Assembly (NCBI RefSeq): GCF_922984935.1
Contig: NC_060069.1
Location: forward strand, 162,611,625 to 162,675,624
DNA length: 64,000 nucleotides
Direction: 5' to 3'
DNA from: Meles meles
Lineage: Eukaryota; Chordata; Mammalia; Carnivora; Mustelidae
A program made the translations under genes and the position numbers. Under the pieces are notes generated by a model, which searched no databases, was not told where the DNA came from, and saw only the letters and a program-made list of their open reading frames with translations. This document shows, one piece after another, positions 1 through 12,745 of the stretch. The stretch's first letter is position 1; each line of letters starts with the position of its first letter.

Positions 1-3000
1 AGCCCCTAGCTGTCCGCACGCCCGGCGCTCGGCCGGAAGCCTCGGTAGAACTCTGAATCGTGGTTTTTAGTTGGAACGATGAGGAACCCGCTGACTGAAG
101 TGAATTTGTTGTTCAGAGCTCAGGTCTGACACCGTTTCCTTTACAGAACTTACAGATGCTTTCCAGGTCGGAGTGTGTTTGGGGACAAGCGTCACTTGGG
201 TGGCGCTGGGCCCTGGCCACAGCGTCAGGCTTCGTGCGGGGCGGGGGGTGTGTGTGCGTGCCGGAGGGTCAGCTCCGGACACACCGCCAGGCCGCCTGAC
301 TTGGGTGGCACGCGTCCTGCTCCCGTCCAACCCCGGACAGCAGCTGCGGGTGCGACACGTCAACCAGTCCCGAGTGTGGAGTCTTGAAAAATAAGAGCAT
401 GTCCTCGTTACCCTGCTGCACGGTTCCTGTGGTGGCCAAGGGCTGGACAGCTGGGTCACCGGTCTGTGGGAGGCGTGGCAGGTGGACCTCGTGTCTGAGA
501 GTGGCCGGTCTTCTCCAGCCACCCTGAGCACGTGAGGCCCTGCCCCGGAGTGGCAGCATTCTCCCCGGACACCTGCCTCTGCGAAGTCCCCCCGACGGTG
601 TGCCGTGGTCTGGACCGGCCTGCGTCCGCGCCACATGGTCACGACAAGCCACACAAACAACGTCTGGCACTGAGAGTTTCCGAGATGCTTCAAGGCACTT
701 GAGATTTGGCCGCTGGTTTTCCTGAGCTCATACCTCAGGCTGTTTACCCGTGTTTGGTTTGCATGGTAACCCGTGTTCTCCGCACATCCCAGTGTGGGCT
801 GGAAGGGCATCGTGTCAGCCGTCCCCGAGCGCGCCCGCCTCAGCCCTGCAGCTTCCAGCACCGTCTCGTTTACCCCAGAGTGAGTCCGAGCAGCGAGCCT
901 TCCCGGAGTGCGGCTTGGTTTCTGTTCCTCTCTGACGTGGCGAGCCGTTGAAGCTGCTGGGTGGGTCAGTCCGACCTGCCCGCCTCCCACAGGTGCGTGG
1001 CGCATCGGCGGCCAGGTCCCTGTAGAGTGGGGTGCACCCTCAGCCGTGTCCTCGGAGCAGCCTCGACGTGCCCGGGACAGGACGGCGCCTACCCTGGGCT
1101 CTGGCCTCTCCCTGCCCCTCCCTGCTCCTTCCTGAACCCCCGGAGGCGCTCGGGAAGCTCCTCACCTGAGCAGAGAAGGGGCGCGACAAGTGCCAGGAGC
1201 TGCGCATCCGAGTGGTCAGTGGGGGAGGCCCCGGGCCTAGGACGAGGTGTAGGTCCTGCCCCTGCCCGCCCAAGGGGCCCAGGGAGGCTTCCCGGGAGGG
1301 GTAGGGGGGCTTTGGACCCTTCCCTCCGTGCTGCTCGTCCTGCTGCGTGTGGCCCCTGGAGGCTCTCCCCGGTCCTGAGGCTGAGCTGAATCTGGACAAA
1401 CAGGCTGAGACACGGGCGTCCCCAGTGGGCGGGCAGCGTCTCGTGAACCTCGTAGGTGCAGGGAGACTTTGTGGGGCGAATGTCTCGCTGCTGGGACACG
1501 TGTGTCTGTGAGTCCAGCAGCCAGAGGCTCGCCGCCGAGCAACAGCTCCCAGCGCGTCTCCCCTCCCAGAGGCTTCTGTCCCTGCCAGGCGCCCCGCCCC
1601 CAGCTGCTGGGTAGCAGCGAGTTCCTGAGCCCGGTGGTTGGAGTCACAGTGTCTCTGGGGAACCGTGGGGAACAGGGATGAGCTGGGATGTCGCAGGCTG
1701 TCTGCGACGTGGAGACGTGGAGGAGCTCCGGGACGCCCGCGGGATTTGCCAGTGGCTGGATTTGCCCCCAGGGACCTGGGCTGGAACCTGCCCTCTGGGG
1801 TCAGCAACCCGCTCGGAGGCCATGTCGGCCACGTCTCGTTTCAGAGGCTGGGGCTGCCCGTTACCTGGGGACTTGGAGCTGGCAGTGCTCCCGAGAGCAG
1901 AGCCGCGGTGGTCGTTGAATGTGTAATTTGCATGTTGCGTCTGTCACTTCGCGTGGCCTGGGCGCCGCCCACCGCGCGCTCACTCACGTGTCTGGGTGTG
2001 ACCACCGTGTCCTGTCAGCGGTGTGTCTCCGTGCCGCCTCGTGCATGGGGACAAGGCCCCGGGGCCCTCCCGCCCGCGTGTCTGGACGTGGCCCACCTGG
2101 TCTGTCTCTGCTTCCCGTCTCGTGCACGGCGGAGTTAGCGAGCCTCCCCGTTGACTCGGGTCATCGGCCCCCGACTCGGGGTGGGGTTGGGGTCCCCCCC
2201 GAGGGCCAGGCTAGCGGGACGGCCGGAGCTCTGCGGAGCCACACGGAAGGTGAGCAGGGAGAAGGGGCTGGCGACGGGGACTCAAGGCCGGGCGACGGGC
2301 AGAGGGAGCAGGGAGCCCGGGGCCCCTCCCCTGGAGGCGTCGTCCTGAAGGCTGGACAGACGCTGTTCACTCTGTGGCCCCTGGAGGTACTGGTGGCCAA
2401 CGCAGGCCGCGGCCCACGGGGACTTTCTCTGCCCCCCAACCCCCACCCTCACGCGCCCCGCCCCCTCCCTCCCCGTGGCGGCAGGCCGCGAACATTCTGG
2501 CAGGTGACTCTGAGAGGCTCCTTTGTGTCCGGCACCTCGCTTCCCTGGACAGACGAGCGTCTGCCCCTCGTTAGGGGACGCGTCGTCCTCACGGGGCTCC
2601 CCACGGGACGCGGGGGTCAGCGGGGAAGCCCGAGAACTTGTCTTTGGAGCTCTACGGTAATTGTTGCGACCCATTTGTCACTGCCCGTGTCTCTGGTGGT
2701 GATGACGTCCGCTGGGTAAGCAAGACGCACCGGTTTCGCCGTGAGCCCCCCTGTCGGTGGTGGGAGAGGGAGGGGGAAGTCCCCTGGGGAGACTCTCTTC
2801 AGTGGGAAGAAACGGCGTCAAATCGCTTTGAAAGACGCCTTTTATGTTGCTGCTCCGGGGACCCTGCAAAGAATTTCTATCAACACCCTCTCTGGTCTCC
2901 TCTTCCACTCTTTTGGTATAAATCACTCATTTTCAGGCCCCGGGAAATAATCCAGAGGTCATGTTCCTGTGACGTTTTCCTGTGCAGTATGTCCCCGTTT

Positions 3001-3452
3001 GCTCCGGTTCCCCGTGCCTTTGACGGCGCGGCGTGCAGAGTGGGAGCCGCGCGTCTGGCGGGAGCAGGGGCGATCCTCGGCCCGGGACGCCGCCGCCGGG
3101 CTCAGGGGTCAGGAGCCCGCCCGGTGGGGGCTCCCTCCGGTAGAAACGCAGCCGCAGGGACATCGTTATTTCAAAACAAATGCAGCCAGGATCCAAATGT
3201 TCTCGGTTTCACACAAATAACGTAAAGAGCGTGATAAGATCGGTTCCTAGTCCAGCGTCCCCTGCAGTGGGTGTAACCGGGAGCAGGTTTGAGGCTTTGC
3301 TCTGGTTTGGCTTGGAGCCCGGAGAGAAATCTTGGGTAATTCTTTTCTTCTCTGTGGCCTTTGTCGTCCCCAGGAAGGGGGCCAGGAAGGACCCAACGCT
3401 TTCCCTGTGCTCGTCTCGTAAATGTCCATCCCGCCCTCAGAGGAACCGTCAC

Positions 3453-3510
3453 TCATGCCTCACAGCAGGGGAAACTGAGGCTCGGCTGTGACCGAGATCC
3501 AGGCTGTGCG
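3453..3510 (-). repeat. MIR-like fragment
   Basis: Contains GGGGAAACTGAGGCTCGG followed by a TGACCGAGATCCAG-type stretch, the reverse complement of the conserved MIR core. Confidence 0.45.
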
Positions 3511-3595
3511 GCACGCCCTCTCGCCAGTGCCCCCGCAGCGGTGCAGGGGTGTCCGGGAACCCGTGGCCCACGCTGTGAGCATCGCAGGAGCCTGG

Positions 3596-3617
3596 GGACA
3601 GGACAGGACAGGACAGG
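3596..3617 (+). repeat. Short tandem repeat (GGACA)n
   Basis: About four perfect GGACA units in tandem in an otherwise unique GC-rich stretch. Confidence 0.85.
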
Positions 3618-5337
3618 GGCCTGGAACCGGGCAGGAGTGTTGGGGGCTGGCAAGGGCAGCTGGCTGTGGGTTGGAACCGGTGTCCACATGTCCTTCTGGC
3701 AACGCTGCAGAGGAGGGGGCTGGCGCACAGACGGGAGCCAGTGGCCCCCAGAAAGCCGCTCCCGAGAGGGCACAGCCGGCCTGGCCTCGGGCAGCCCACA
3801 CAGCTGTCTGCATGTGGGACAAGACCCTGGGCAAAGTCGGTTCCAGGTGCCACCTCGCAGGACATGTCAGGGGACCCCGGCTCGACCACGGGGCTTCACA
3901 AGTCCCTGGGCCGGGGTCTGCACACGTCACCGACACGGGCGTCCCGCGGGGTGGCCCTCTGCGAGAGGACGGCCTTCTCTTCATGGTTCGTTAGAAAGGC
4001 AGCCATCCGGATGCCTGGCCGGGGCAGGATCGCTGCCCAGGCTCTCGGCCCCTCCGGCGGCACCACCGTCCCTGGGAGGACGGGGACAGACACTGTGGAG
4101 TTGGTCCTCCCAGGCCAGCAGCTCCTCTGGCCACTGTGCGGAGTAAGACCTCGGAAAGCTGTGGCCAGCAGCACGGCGCTCACCGCAATCCCCCGGAGCC
4201 CCTGCCCGCGGACAGAGCGGAGGGCGGGTGACCGCCTTCTCTCCTGATGCTTCTCGGGCCAGAAGCCAGATGACGGAAGCCTCTAGAAGGAGCCTTGTGA
4301 TTGCCTGTCCGCAGGCCACCAGGACCACCGCTTCGGGGTCCCCTGGGACATGCCCACGCTGCAGACTTCTCGCGGGGCCCTGGGTACGGGTCGGGCGTTG
4401 CTGACCGCTCCGGGGAACGGGGTCAGGGGTCATGCAGGACGCCCAAGCAGCGACTTCACTCCATCCCGAGACAGCGTGACAGCCCCGAAGGGAGGTGTGC
4501 TGGCCAGAGGGGCCCTCAGGGTGCTCTCCCGATCACATCTCCCCTCCCCCTGCCTGCGGGTTTGGCAGGTGGCCCTTCTGTCCCTGGGTCACCTGATTTC
4601 ACCTCAGCAGTTTCAGGCAAGGAGACCGGGGAGACGGTCACACCCTCCCACCTTGGCTCATGGCCTCAGTTTCTCCAGCACTGTGTTCCCCAAGAGTACG
4701 ACGTGCAACTCTCCCCCACGGTCCTTTACCGGAGAGCAAGGGGCTGGAGCTGGGACCTGGGTGTTGTACGTGTGTTCCTGGAGCTCTTGTGTGTCACAGC
4801 TGGGACCCATGATCCTGCGTCGTGGCCCGAAGGACAGGCTGTCCGTCCACCACTTGGAGGCCCCACGGCCAAGCCTGGGCCCCACCCCACTAGCTGACCC
4901 CCTGGCCCTGCCCCCAGCCACGCCATGTTGGGGTCGCCGTGCTGTTGTTGGCTTCTGAGAGGTCGGGGAGAGACGGGGTGCACACTGTGGGCTCTGCGGT
5001 TCCCGGGTCAGGTGCCCGGCCAGGCCCCGTGATGTGGCCTGTTTACAGCCCCCAGCAAAGCAGCTTATTGGATTAGTGGGCGCCCGGCCGGCCCCGCGGC
5101 AAGAGGGGGGACGCTGACCCGTTGGGGCTGCTTCAGGGAAGCCTGGTTCCGTCGGAGCTGGTCTCTGCTGCGTCGGAAGGCGGCACCCCCGAAGCGTGTG
5201 CTCCCCTTTCCGCCGAGCAGACGGTCTCGTCGGACGCAGGCAGCGCAGCTCTGGACGTGATCGTCCTGCTCGCCCGCTGGCCGGAGGCTGACAGCTGCTC
5301 AGGCCGCCGGTCTCTTCGCGCACGTCCCTGCCCGAAG

Positions 5338-5421
5338 ATGCTGTCCGGCCACTCCACTTGCCTTTTCTCGGGGCTCTGTGCCGCCCTGCTGGCCGTGGCC
5401 CTGACCTACTACTTCTACTGG
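5338..5421 (+). other. Exon-like ORF with hydrophobic segment and splice donor, not assigned
   Basis: An ATG at 5338 opens a 28-residue reading frame whose second half is a convincing membrane segment (CAALLAVALTYYFYW). A consensus donor, G|GTGAGT, falls at its last codon (GT at 5422-5423), and without splicing the frame stops at once at TGA. The frame is open further upstream to an ATG at 5122. The flank is CpG-rich with an inverted CCAAT box (ATTGG) near 5069. It could be an alternative first exon of AGPAT3 or of another transcript, or chance. If spliced to 21732 the frame would close at TGA 21769-21771, making an upstream ORF rather than an N-terminal extension. I do not recognise the peptide. 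Confidence 0.3.
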
Positions 5422-5969
5422 TGAGTCCGCCGGCGGGCGCGGGGCTGTCCAGCGCCGGGGCTGCCGCACCTGTCCCCTCCTGCTCCCTGTGCCCCATGTG
5501 CCACAGACGTCCCTGCCGGGGACGGGGGCCTCGCGGTCGGCAGGGGCGTTGTGTGCCGAGCTCGGCCCGCGTGATCCCCACCTGGCCAGGCGGGGTGTCC
5601 GCCCTCCAGCGAGTACTCCTCTGTTTGGGATGTTCCTGGAGAAGGCGGCTCCGGGGGAGGAGCGGCGCCTCACGTTTGCCCCTGCCCGCCCTCACCACCC
5701 CCTCACCTCTTACCACCTCGCCCCTGCATGGAGGTGTCGGGATGTATGGGGGTCTGTAAAGGAAGCAGAAGGTGCTCGTTGCCAGCGGAGGGACGCCAGC
5801 CTGTTGTGCCCGTACGTGTCGAGCTGGTTTACGGTGAATCGGCAGCGACCCTTTCTGGCCGCCAGGACCCGCGTGCACACAGGTTCTTGCTGGTGTGGAC
5901 CATACGAGCCTGGGCTTCTCCAGCCCAACCCACGTGGGGGTGTGACGGCAGAGGGGGCGTGAGCTCCGG

Positions 5970-6012
5970 GCCACCCATTCCCATCTGTAAAGTGGGTACA
6001 GTGTCTCCCCGG
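5970..6012 (+). repeat. MIR-like fragment
   Basis: The string CCCATCTGTAAAGTGGGTACAG matches the CATCTGTAAAATGGGGATA core of MIR elements. Only the core is visible. Confidence 0.4.
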
Positions 6013-7135
6013 TCTGCACGAGACCGTCTACACCGGCCGCACCAGGTGATGGCTCGAGCCTCACGGGTTGGCATTTCTCCCACCCGGTGGCTCTGGGGAA
6101 ACCCAGAAGCCCAGGCCCGGGGGCAGCTTCACGTCTCAGGGCCGAGGGGGCTGATTTGCGGTGAGGAGACGGAGGCTCTCGTGAAGGTTCTGTTTCCTTC
6201 AGTGCACGTGCTGTCTGCTCGGGCACCATCTCGGAGGCTTCCTCACCTCCGGATCCGCTTAACCCCTCTCCGTGTTGCAGGGGGAGGAGGGGGCACGGCC
6301 ACAGACGGGGCCCGACGTGTCCTCAGGCCCCGGCGGCCCTTTCCTGCCCGCGGGAGCTGCGGGCTCCTTCCTCCCAAACTCTGCACCGTTCTAGGACGAA
6401 CTTACGCCCACGGGTGTTTGCCTTTTAGCTCTTCTGTGAACATCATAGAACTTACAGAGACTAAACGCGTGCGTGATTTAGGGGAAGAGTGAGCTCGGGG
6501 ATTGGCCCTTATTAGAGGAGTTCCGGGCCTCGGGGAGGGACAGGCGGTTCTCCGGGCCCCGTGGAGTCCCCCCGGGAGGAGCCGTCACCAACACTTGGCA
6601 TAAGCGTCAGGACGCTGGGGGGGGGGGGACAGCCAGCCCCGGTGTGCGGAAGCCCCCGCACCCCCGTAGTGGACGGCGAGTGCGGGTCAGGAGGGGAGGC
6701 CAGCCTGTGAGACTCTGAGGACGTGGGGTGTCAGGCTTGACCGACCGCGCACACGGACCGCCCGCCCCGCCGGGTGCCCACGCGTGTCCCAGCCACTCAG
6801 CACCGCATGGGCGCGGGGACAGAAATCCAGGCTGAAGGGCGCTCCTGTAGCCTCCTGGTCTGGAGGGGCCTGTGGCCCTTGTCCTGTCCTGTCCCCCACG
6901 TTCGGAACTGGGAGAAAACATGGAGCTTTTCCTTCTCTGGGTCCCGCTGCAGACTGGCGAGCGCTTGGCCGCGTGGCCGGAGGCCTCCCCAGCGTGGCCG
7001 CCCCCACGGCTCAAGGGAGGGTCGGGAGAGGGGCCGCCCGTCTGCCCAGGCGGCCTCCGGCCTCGTGCACTGGGAAGCGCCTTGGAGAAGACTCGTGGCC
7101 TCCGGTGGGGAGTTTGCGCTGCACACACTGCAACT

Positions 7136-7292
7136 CTTTTTTATTTATTTTTTATTTATTTATTTATTTTTGTTGATTTACAGCATAACAGTGTTCATTG
7201 TTTTGGCATCACACCCAGTGCTCCATGCAGTACGTGCCCTCCCTATTACCCACCACCTGGTTCCTCAACCCCCCCCCCTCAAGACTGTACAC
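7136..7292 (-). mobile_element. L1 3'UTR fragment (carnivore L1), minus orientation
   Basis: Begins with a T-rich tail (TTTATTTATTTTTTATTTATT) at 7139, then the characteristic carnivore L1 3'-end reading: AGCATAACAGTGTTCATTG, CACCCAGTGCTCCATGCAG and ACCCACCACCTGGTTCC. The tail at the low-coordinate side shows the element lies on the minus strand. Truncated after about 150 bp at a C-rich run. Confidence 0.8.
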
Positions 7293-9623
7293 TGTACTCT
7301 TGCCCCGAGATGCCATCGGAGACCCGTGTCCTCTGCTTGGCTCTGCTGCGCGACCCTGCCCCTCGCCATCCCGGGGTCCAGGAGAGAGGCCTTCTCGTCG
7401 GCTGCCCTCCTGCAGGGGAGGACTTTGTCCAGACCAGGCTTCTCCGCGGGCCGAGGGGTGAGCCCGTCAGGAGCCAGGGGGCCGGTAGGGGCCAGAGTGT
7501 GGCCAGGGGAGTGTCTGTCGCCGCCCCGAGCTGGAGCGCGGAAAGGTGGGGGAGTGGCGAGGCCCAGAAGACTCGGCGCAGAGCCCCGGGCCGGCGAGCG
7601 GGGTGCGTGGGGTCCCTCCAGGACCTGCAGGACCTCCAGGACCCATGGTGAGGGCTGGGGCATGTGGGCTCCCGCTCCCAACACGCACCTGCTGTCCCTT
7701 TCTGGCTGCCGTTCCGTTCAGCCTCGTCGCCGCACACCTGCCTTCAGACGTCGCAGCTTCCTAAGCCTCACTACGAAATGCACGGGGACTTGTTGGGGCT
7801 CCCTTCAGCTGGTGAATGATATCGGGGCGCCTGTGAATCCCCCATCATGGGCACAACCTGGTAAAACCCACTTGGCGCCTTCCCACTGCCGAGGAGGGGC
7901 GTCGTGTGCGGCAGGCTGAGCACCGGCGGGTGGTCCGGGAACCCCGTGGCCTCCGGGGAGGAATCGGGGATTGCTGTGCGGCTCTCCCCTCGGGTCTCAA
8001 CTATCTCATGAGGGCATTGGCCTAAATGCCATTGGACATGGCGGCTGAGGCATTTTCCTCAGTTTTAGAGTAAAAATTCCTCCGCTAAGCACAATTCTCG
8101 TCAGAGAATCACACTTTGGCGGCTTGTCTGCAGAGTAAGACGACGTTTGGCAAAGGCCTGGGGCGCTCGCCCTCCCAGGACGCTGTCAGCACCCCGCGGT
8201 TCCCTCACCCCGAGCACCTGTCAGTAGCCCCCCAAGCTGCTTTGTTGACATGTTCCCTGTTCCCGCGGCTGAAGTCTGGTTACCACCCTGGGTTCTTTCT
8301 GGAAAGAAAAACCAGTGCCAAAGCCCTCCTTTGAAATTGTCACCGTGGCTGATTTTGAAGGTAGTGACTTCTAACTAGATGTGTGTGCAAAGAGTTAAAA
8401 TCTCACCGACGTTGACGGCCCGAGAGAAAGTGGGTCTGAATTTGCGAACTTACAAGGCAGAGATACAAGCGTCACTGAACACAGTTTGGGAAGGTGACGG
8501 GTCAGACCGTGTCTTCCTTGGGGGATTCTGGGCGTGGGTCAGTGTCCCCACACGGAGTGGGGCCTACGGGATGCGGGAGTCCCAAAACTAACGGGCCGGG
8601 AGACCCGCTTGTAGTGAGGCATTTCTCGGCATTGGTGTCTGAATTGTGGGGTTTTACAGATGCTCAGAATGATGCAAGTATCAATTATGCAGAAAATGGC
8701 ACCCTGGCATCCTGGGTGTTGGGAACCTGAACACCCATTAAAAATTGGCTTAGCAAAGACCTTTTAGACATCGGTGTGTTTGCAAAATAGGGAGGGACCC
8801 TATAATGTGGCGATTTTTGAAGAAGAGTCGAACAGAGCCACGCTGTGGTCCTGGTAAGAAAGGTGACGTCAGCCTCATGTTCAAAGAAGAAACTGAAATT
8901 CAGAATGACACGTCACGCGTGGAGGCCACAGACCGGGGACAAGGATGGTTTCCTGAGCCCCAGGCCCGACGTGCTTGCTTCCAGCTCCTCCTTGTCAGTG
9001 GGGAAGACGTGGCGGGTGCGGGGAGCCTCCCGGCAGCGGGCGTGTTAGCCGAGCTTTCTCCAGTCAGTGTTGTCACTCGACTCAGTGACAAAAGCCACTT
9101 TGGTGACATCTGTGTTCATCTTCAAAGTTGATATTTCGTAGTCAACGTTAGCCCAGGTGTTGGAATGCTTTTGTATTTTTATTTCTCTGGAATAGTAACA
9201 TGCCCCGGTTTCCGGGAACGTGCGCTCCCACCTCTGCCCTGCGCGCACTGCTGTTCCCCGAGGCCGAGCTGCTCGGAAGCCGTCCTGCTTCCAGGCCTGC
9301 ACCGTTGGGATGTGCTCTGTTCCTCCATTTATTAGTCACACTCAGGTCTCTGGCCGGTGTTCACTGAGCGGCAGCCCTGTGCAGGCCCTGCTCTAGACTT
9401 TCCGTTACCGTCGGTGAGTCTTTGCATCTTGGAGGAGGAAGACCAAGTCCCGTGTGAAACCAGTGGTAGAAACTCGTGCCCCACATTAGCGTGATCCACG
9501 TTCGGATCCGTTTCCCAGAATAGCATTTTCTGTTGCTTCAAAATATCAATTGCTTTGCTTTTTACATTTAAGAAAGGAAACATATTCCTTGTTCAATACC
9601 AAAAATCTTCCCTTAATCATGTA

Positions 9624-9814
9624 TGTATTTTTAAGGATTTTAGTTGAGAGTGAGAGACCATGTGCGTGAGAATGAGCAAGCCGGGTCGGGGAGGAGCAGA
9701 GGGAGAACAGGCTCCCCACTAAGCAGGGAGCCTGATGCGGGGCTCGATCCTGGGACCGTGAGACCATGACCTGAGCCGAAGGCACAGGCTTCACTGACTG
9801 AGCCACCCAGGCGC
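9624..9814 (-). mobile_element. CAN-SINE (tRNA-derived carnivore SINE)
   Basis: Reverse complement of the CAN-SINE: T-rich tail, CAGGCTCCCCACTAAGCAGG, GGGGCTCGATCCTGGGACC (A/B box region), ATGACCTGAGCCGAAGGCA and the end GAGCCACCCAGGCGCCCC. Imperfect target duplication CCCTTAATCAT / CCCTTCATCAT. The only clear SINE in the first 35 kb. Confidence 0.92.
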
Positions 9815-12567
9815 CCCCTTCATCATATTCTTTGTTGAACAAATTCTTTCTTCCCGGAAGAGTTCCCATGCTGGTTTGGAGCAGAGTCTCCTTCTGGGCC
9901 ACACCCACGTGGGTGGTTACCGTGACATTTCCCGTCACTGTATAACCGGGTGAGTTCTTCCTCTGTTAGATTCCTTCTCGTCTTGCTGGACTGTACCCTC
10001 GAGTGATCTTTTCACGAAGGACGAACAGGGTCACGTTTGCGGAAAACCCCTGGTTCAAAGCCACCATAGTTTTTGTCTTCATTCTTTGCGTCTCTCTGGT
10101 TCTGGTAGAGAAGAAACGGGTCCGGAGGGAGGAGTGGATAAAGGATCCACTCTGAGAGGTGCCGGTGGAGGTTGGGACAGCGGTGAGAAGGTGAAAACTG
10201 CGAGTGGCCCGAGTCTCAGCAACGCTGTCGCTCACTTCACAGAGCTGTGTGGGGACGGGGAGGGTCCAGGAGAAGCAGAAGGATCACGGAATCCAAGTTG
10301 ACTTTTCTTGGTTCCAGGATCAAAATTCTGCAAAATTTGTAAAGTGGCCACATTTCGGACTGTGCGGAAGCATCAGGTTCTGGGGAAAGTCTGTGGCGCT
10401 CCACGACCCGTGACCCACGGGTTCTTCCTGGAGTGTCCCGTGACCGGGGCGCTGTCCGCAGTGCTGACACGGGATTTCTGATAGCCACGCCCAGTGTCCC
10501 CCGGTCCCATCAGCAGGCCCGTGGCTGTTACGATGTAGGGCGATCGGTGTAGTGGGAAGGAGCTGGGTGAGAAGGAAGACCTGGTGCGGGGAGCCGTGGT
10601 TCCCCCGTGGCTGCCGCTGAGCGCCGTTGCTCGGCGGTGGATCCCAGACCCGGAGTGTCTCTGCTCTCTCTCCGTGAGGAAGCGGGACCGGGGCCCCTCT
10701 GTGCATGGACGAAAATGGCTCTTGCAGCCGGATGGTGCAGAAGGATGGGCGGGAGCCTGGTGAGGGGCTGGCCCCCGGGGCAGGGGGACAGAGACCTTCC
10801 TCCCGACCCTGTAGCTGTCCTGTCCTGGGGTTGAAACTTCTCTGGCTCCCATGCCCACAGCCCCCCAGCCTCCTTCTGCAGGGCCATGGGGAGGGGGCTG
10901 GCCCCAGGAGACACCGGTCATTTGGGATTCACCTAAGAGCCAGTGCTGCGGTGGGCCTTGGCTGCCGCTACGGAGAAGTTGGGGGACGAGTCAGGTTGGG
11001 TGTCAGCGGTTAGGGGTCCGGGGAGAGCAGAAGAAAATAGAATGCGTGGGAAAGAGGCCGTGTCCAGAGAGAGCAAGGGAGAGAAATCTAGAATTCAGTT
11101 TCCATGCCTACTTAGGAATGGTGCGAGGGCCAGGAGGGGCCACAAGGTGTGACTGCCCATAATAGTCCCCGGACCCCATGCAGCTCCAGTTTCTCCCGGA
11201 AAACCTGATCTCACGCTGAGATGCTCTCCCGGGGTGTGGCACAAAGGGGAGCGCCATCTGCTTCTCTCGGGGTCCACCAGCTGCCGGGGAAGCTGAGCCC
11301 AGGACCGCTCCCAGCACTCGCGGGGGACGTGGAACCTCGTTGCCAGCATCAAGCACAAACTCGGTTTGCGTCCTCGCGAGCGCATCCCCGAGATGCGGTG
11401 GGCCGGGGGCCGGAGCAGGTGGTGTGTGAGACCCCCAGGCATGGACCCTTCCTGCTTTGCTGTCTGGGGGACGGTGACAGCTGGGGAGGAGGAAGGGGCA
11501 GGGTGCGGCTCCCGGTGCCGGCCCCGCGAGCTCTGGCACGTCGGTCCGTGGGCCTCCTGCTCTCCGTGGCCGCTGCCGCCCGGAAGGCGGGATGCTGGAC
11601 TTGGCGGGGGACGTCTTCGTGCCACCTTCTGCATGTTTCCTAGGCGTCAGTGATGGTTTTGGAGAATTTGCAGAACATGCAGGTCGGAGACGTTCTGGGT
11701 TTACACGCAGACAGGAAGCTCAAGCGAGAGCCTGCTGTGAAGTGACAGGGGCCCTTCTCCAAACCACGCCTGTGTCCGGGGACGGGAGGGACACGCGGGG
11801 CTCTGCCACAGCTGTGAGGGCATCAGAGGGTGGTCATTTGGAACCCCCTTCGCTTATCTCACTTAGGATCCCTACGTCTCTTAAATCTAGTTTTTAAACA
11901 CGGGGACTCCTTCATGGCTAATGTGACATTTGTTTATCTTTGTCAGTGGTTTCGTTCATCCTTTAAGGTTTGCGTTCTTGGGCAGTAAATGCTTGTAAAG
12001 GACCGTGCGTTCTGGAGCTCGTCCTGGAGAAGCTTTCCCAGGACTGCCCAGGCACCCCGTGCTACCTGCTAGGAATGCGATGAGGTCACAGAGAAAGGGA
12101 GGAGCCCCCCCCCCCACCGCAGCTCTGGGACCTCATGCTGTCCCCGGCCTCGCCAGGTCTGCTTTTCCAGCTGAACTCCTATTCCCAAACCCACGTCTGC
12201 CCCAGGGAAGCCCCAGGGAACCCTCAGGGAACCGAGGGGTCATTTCTGTATCTTGCCTTAGGTTTCCTGTCAGTTGGCTGTCCTGTGACCTCCAGTCCTT
12301 GGTGGGGTCAGGAAAGCCGTGAACATGCCGCTCGTCTGGCTTTCGTCTTGTTGTAAGGGCGGGATGAGCTCCTTGCATCCCAGGGAAAACCAGAGCCCCC
12401 ACATAAGTTTTCCCATTGGGACGTGCTGTACTCGTAGGAAAGTGCACCAACAACCGAGCTCCTGAGTAATTCCAGAGCAAACCCTTGTCTCTTTCTCTGC
12501 AAGTCCAAACGGCAGTTCGTGGTCACAAGCTTGCAAGTCAGCGTCGCTGTGACTGTTTCTGTACGTG

Positions 12568-12745
12568 GAGCGCGTGGAAACACGTGGGTGTGCGTGCGCG
12601 TGCGAGAGCACACGTGTACGAGCATGTACTCGCACGCAGGCGTGTCTGTGCATACGTGTGCACGCGTGTGCCCGCACAAGGTGTCCCACATGCACCGTGC
12701 ACCTTTGTCTATGAGCCTTGTGTGTGTGTGTGCACACGTGTTCGG
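12568..12745. repeat. Alternating purine-pyrimidine tract (GTGCGT/CACGTG-rich)
   Basis: A degenerate (TG/CA)n with many CG steps, for example GTGTGCGTGCGCGTGCGAG and CATACGTGTGCACGCGTG. This composition favours Z-DNA. No coding signal. Confidence 0.8.

Noticed and set aside
4658..6229. 523-codon minus-strand ORF, the longest in the window
   Set aside because: It lies in very GC-rich DNA where stops are rare, is rich in Arg, Pro, Gly and Ser without domain features, runs antisense through a MIR-like core, and overlaps other equally open frames.
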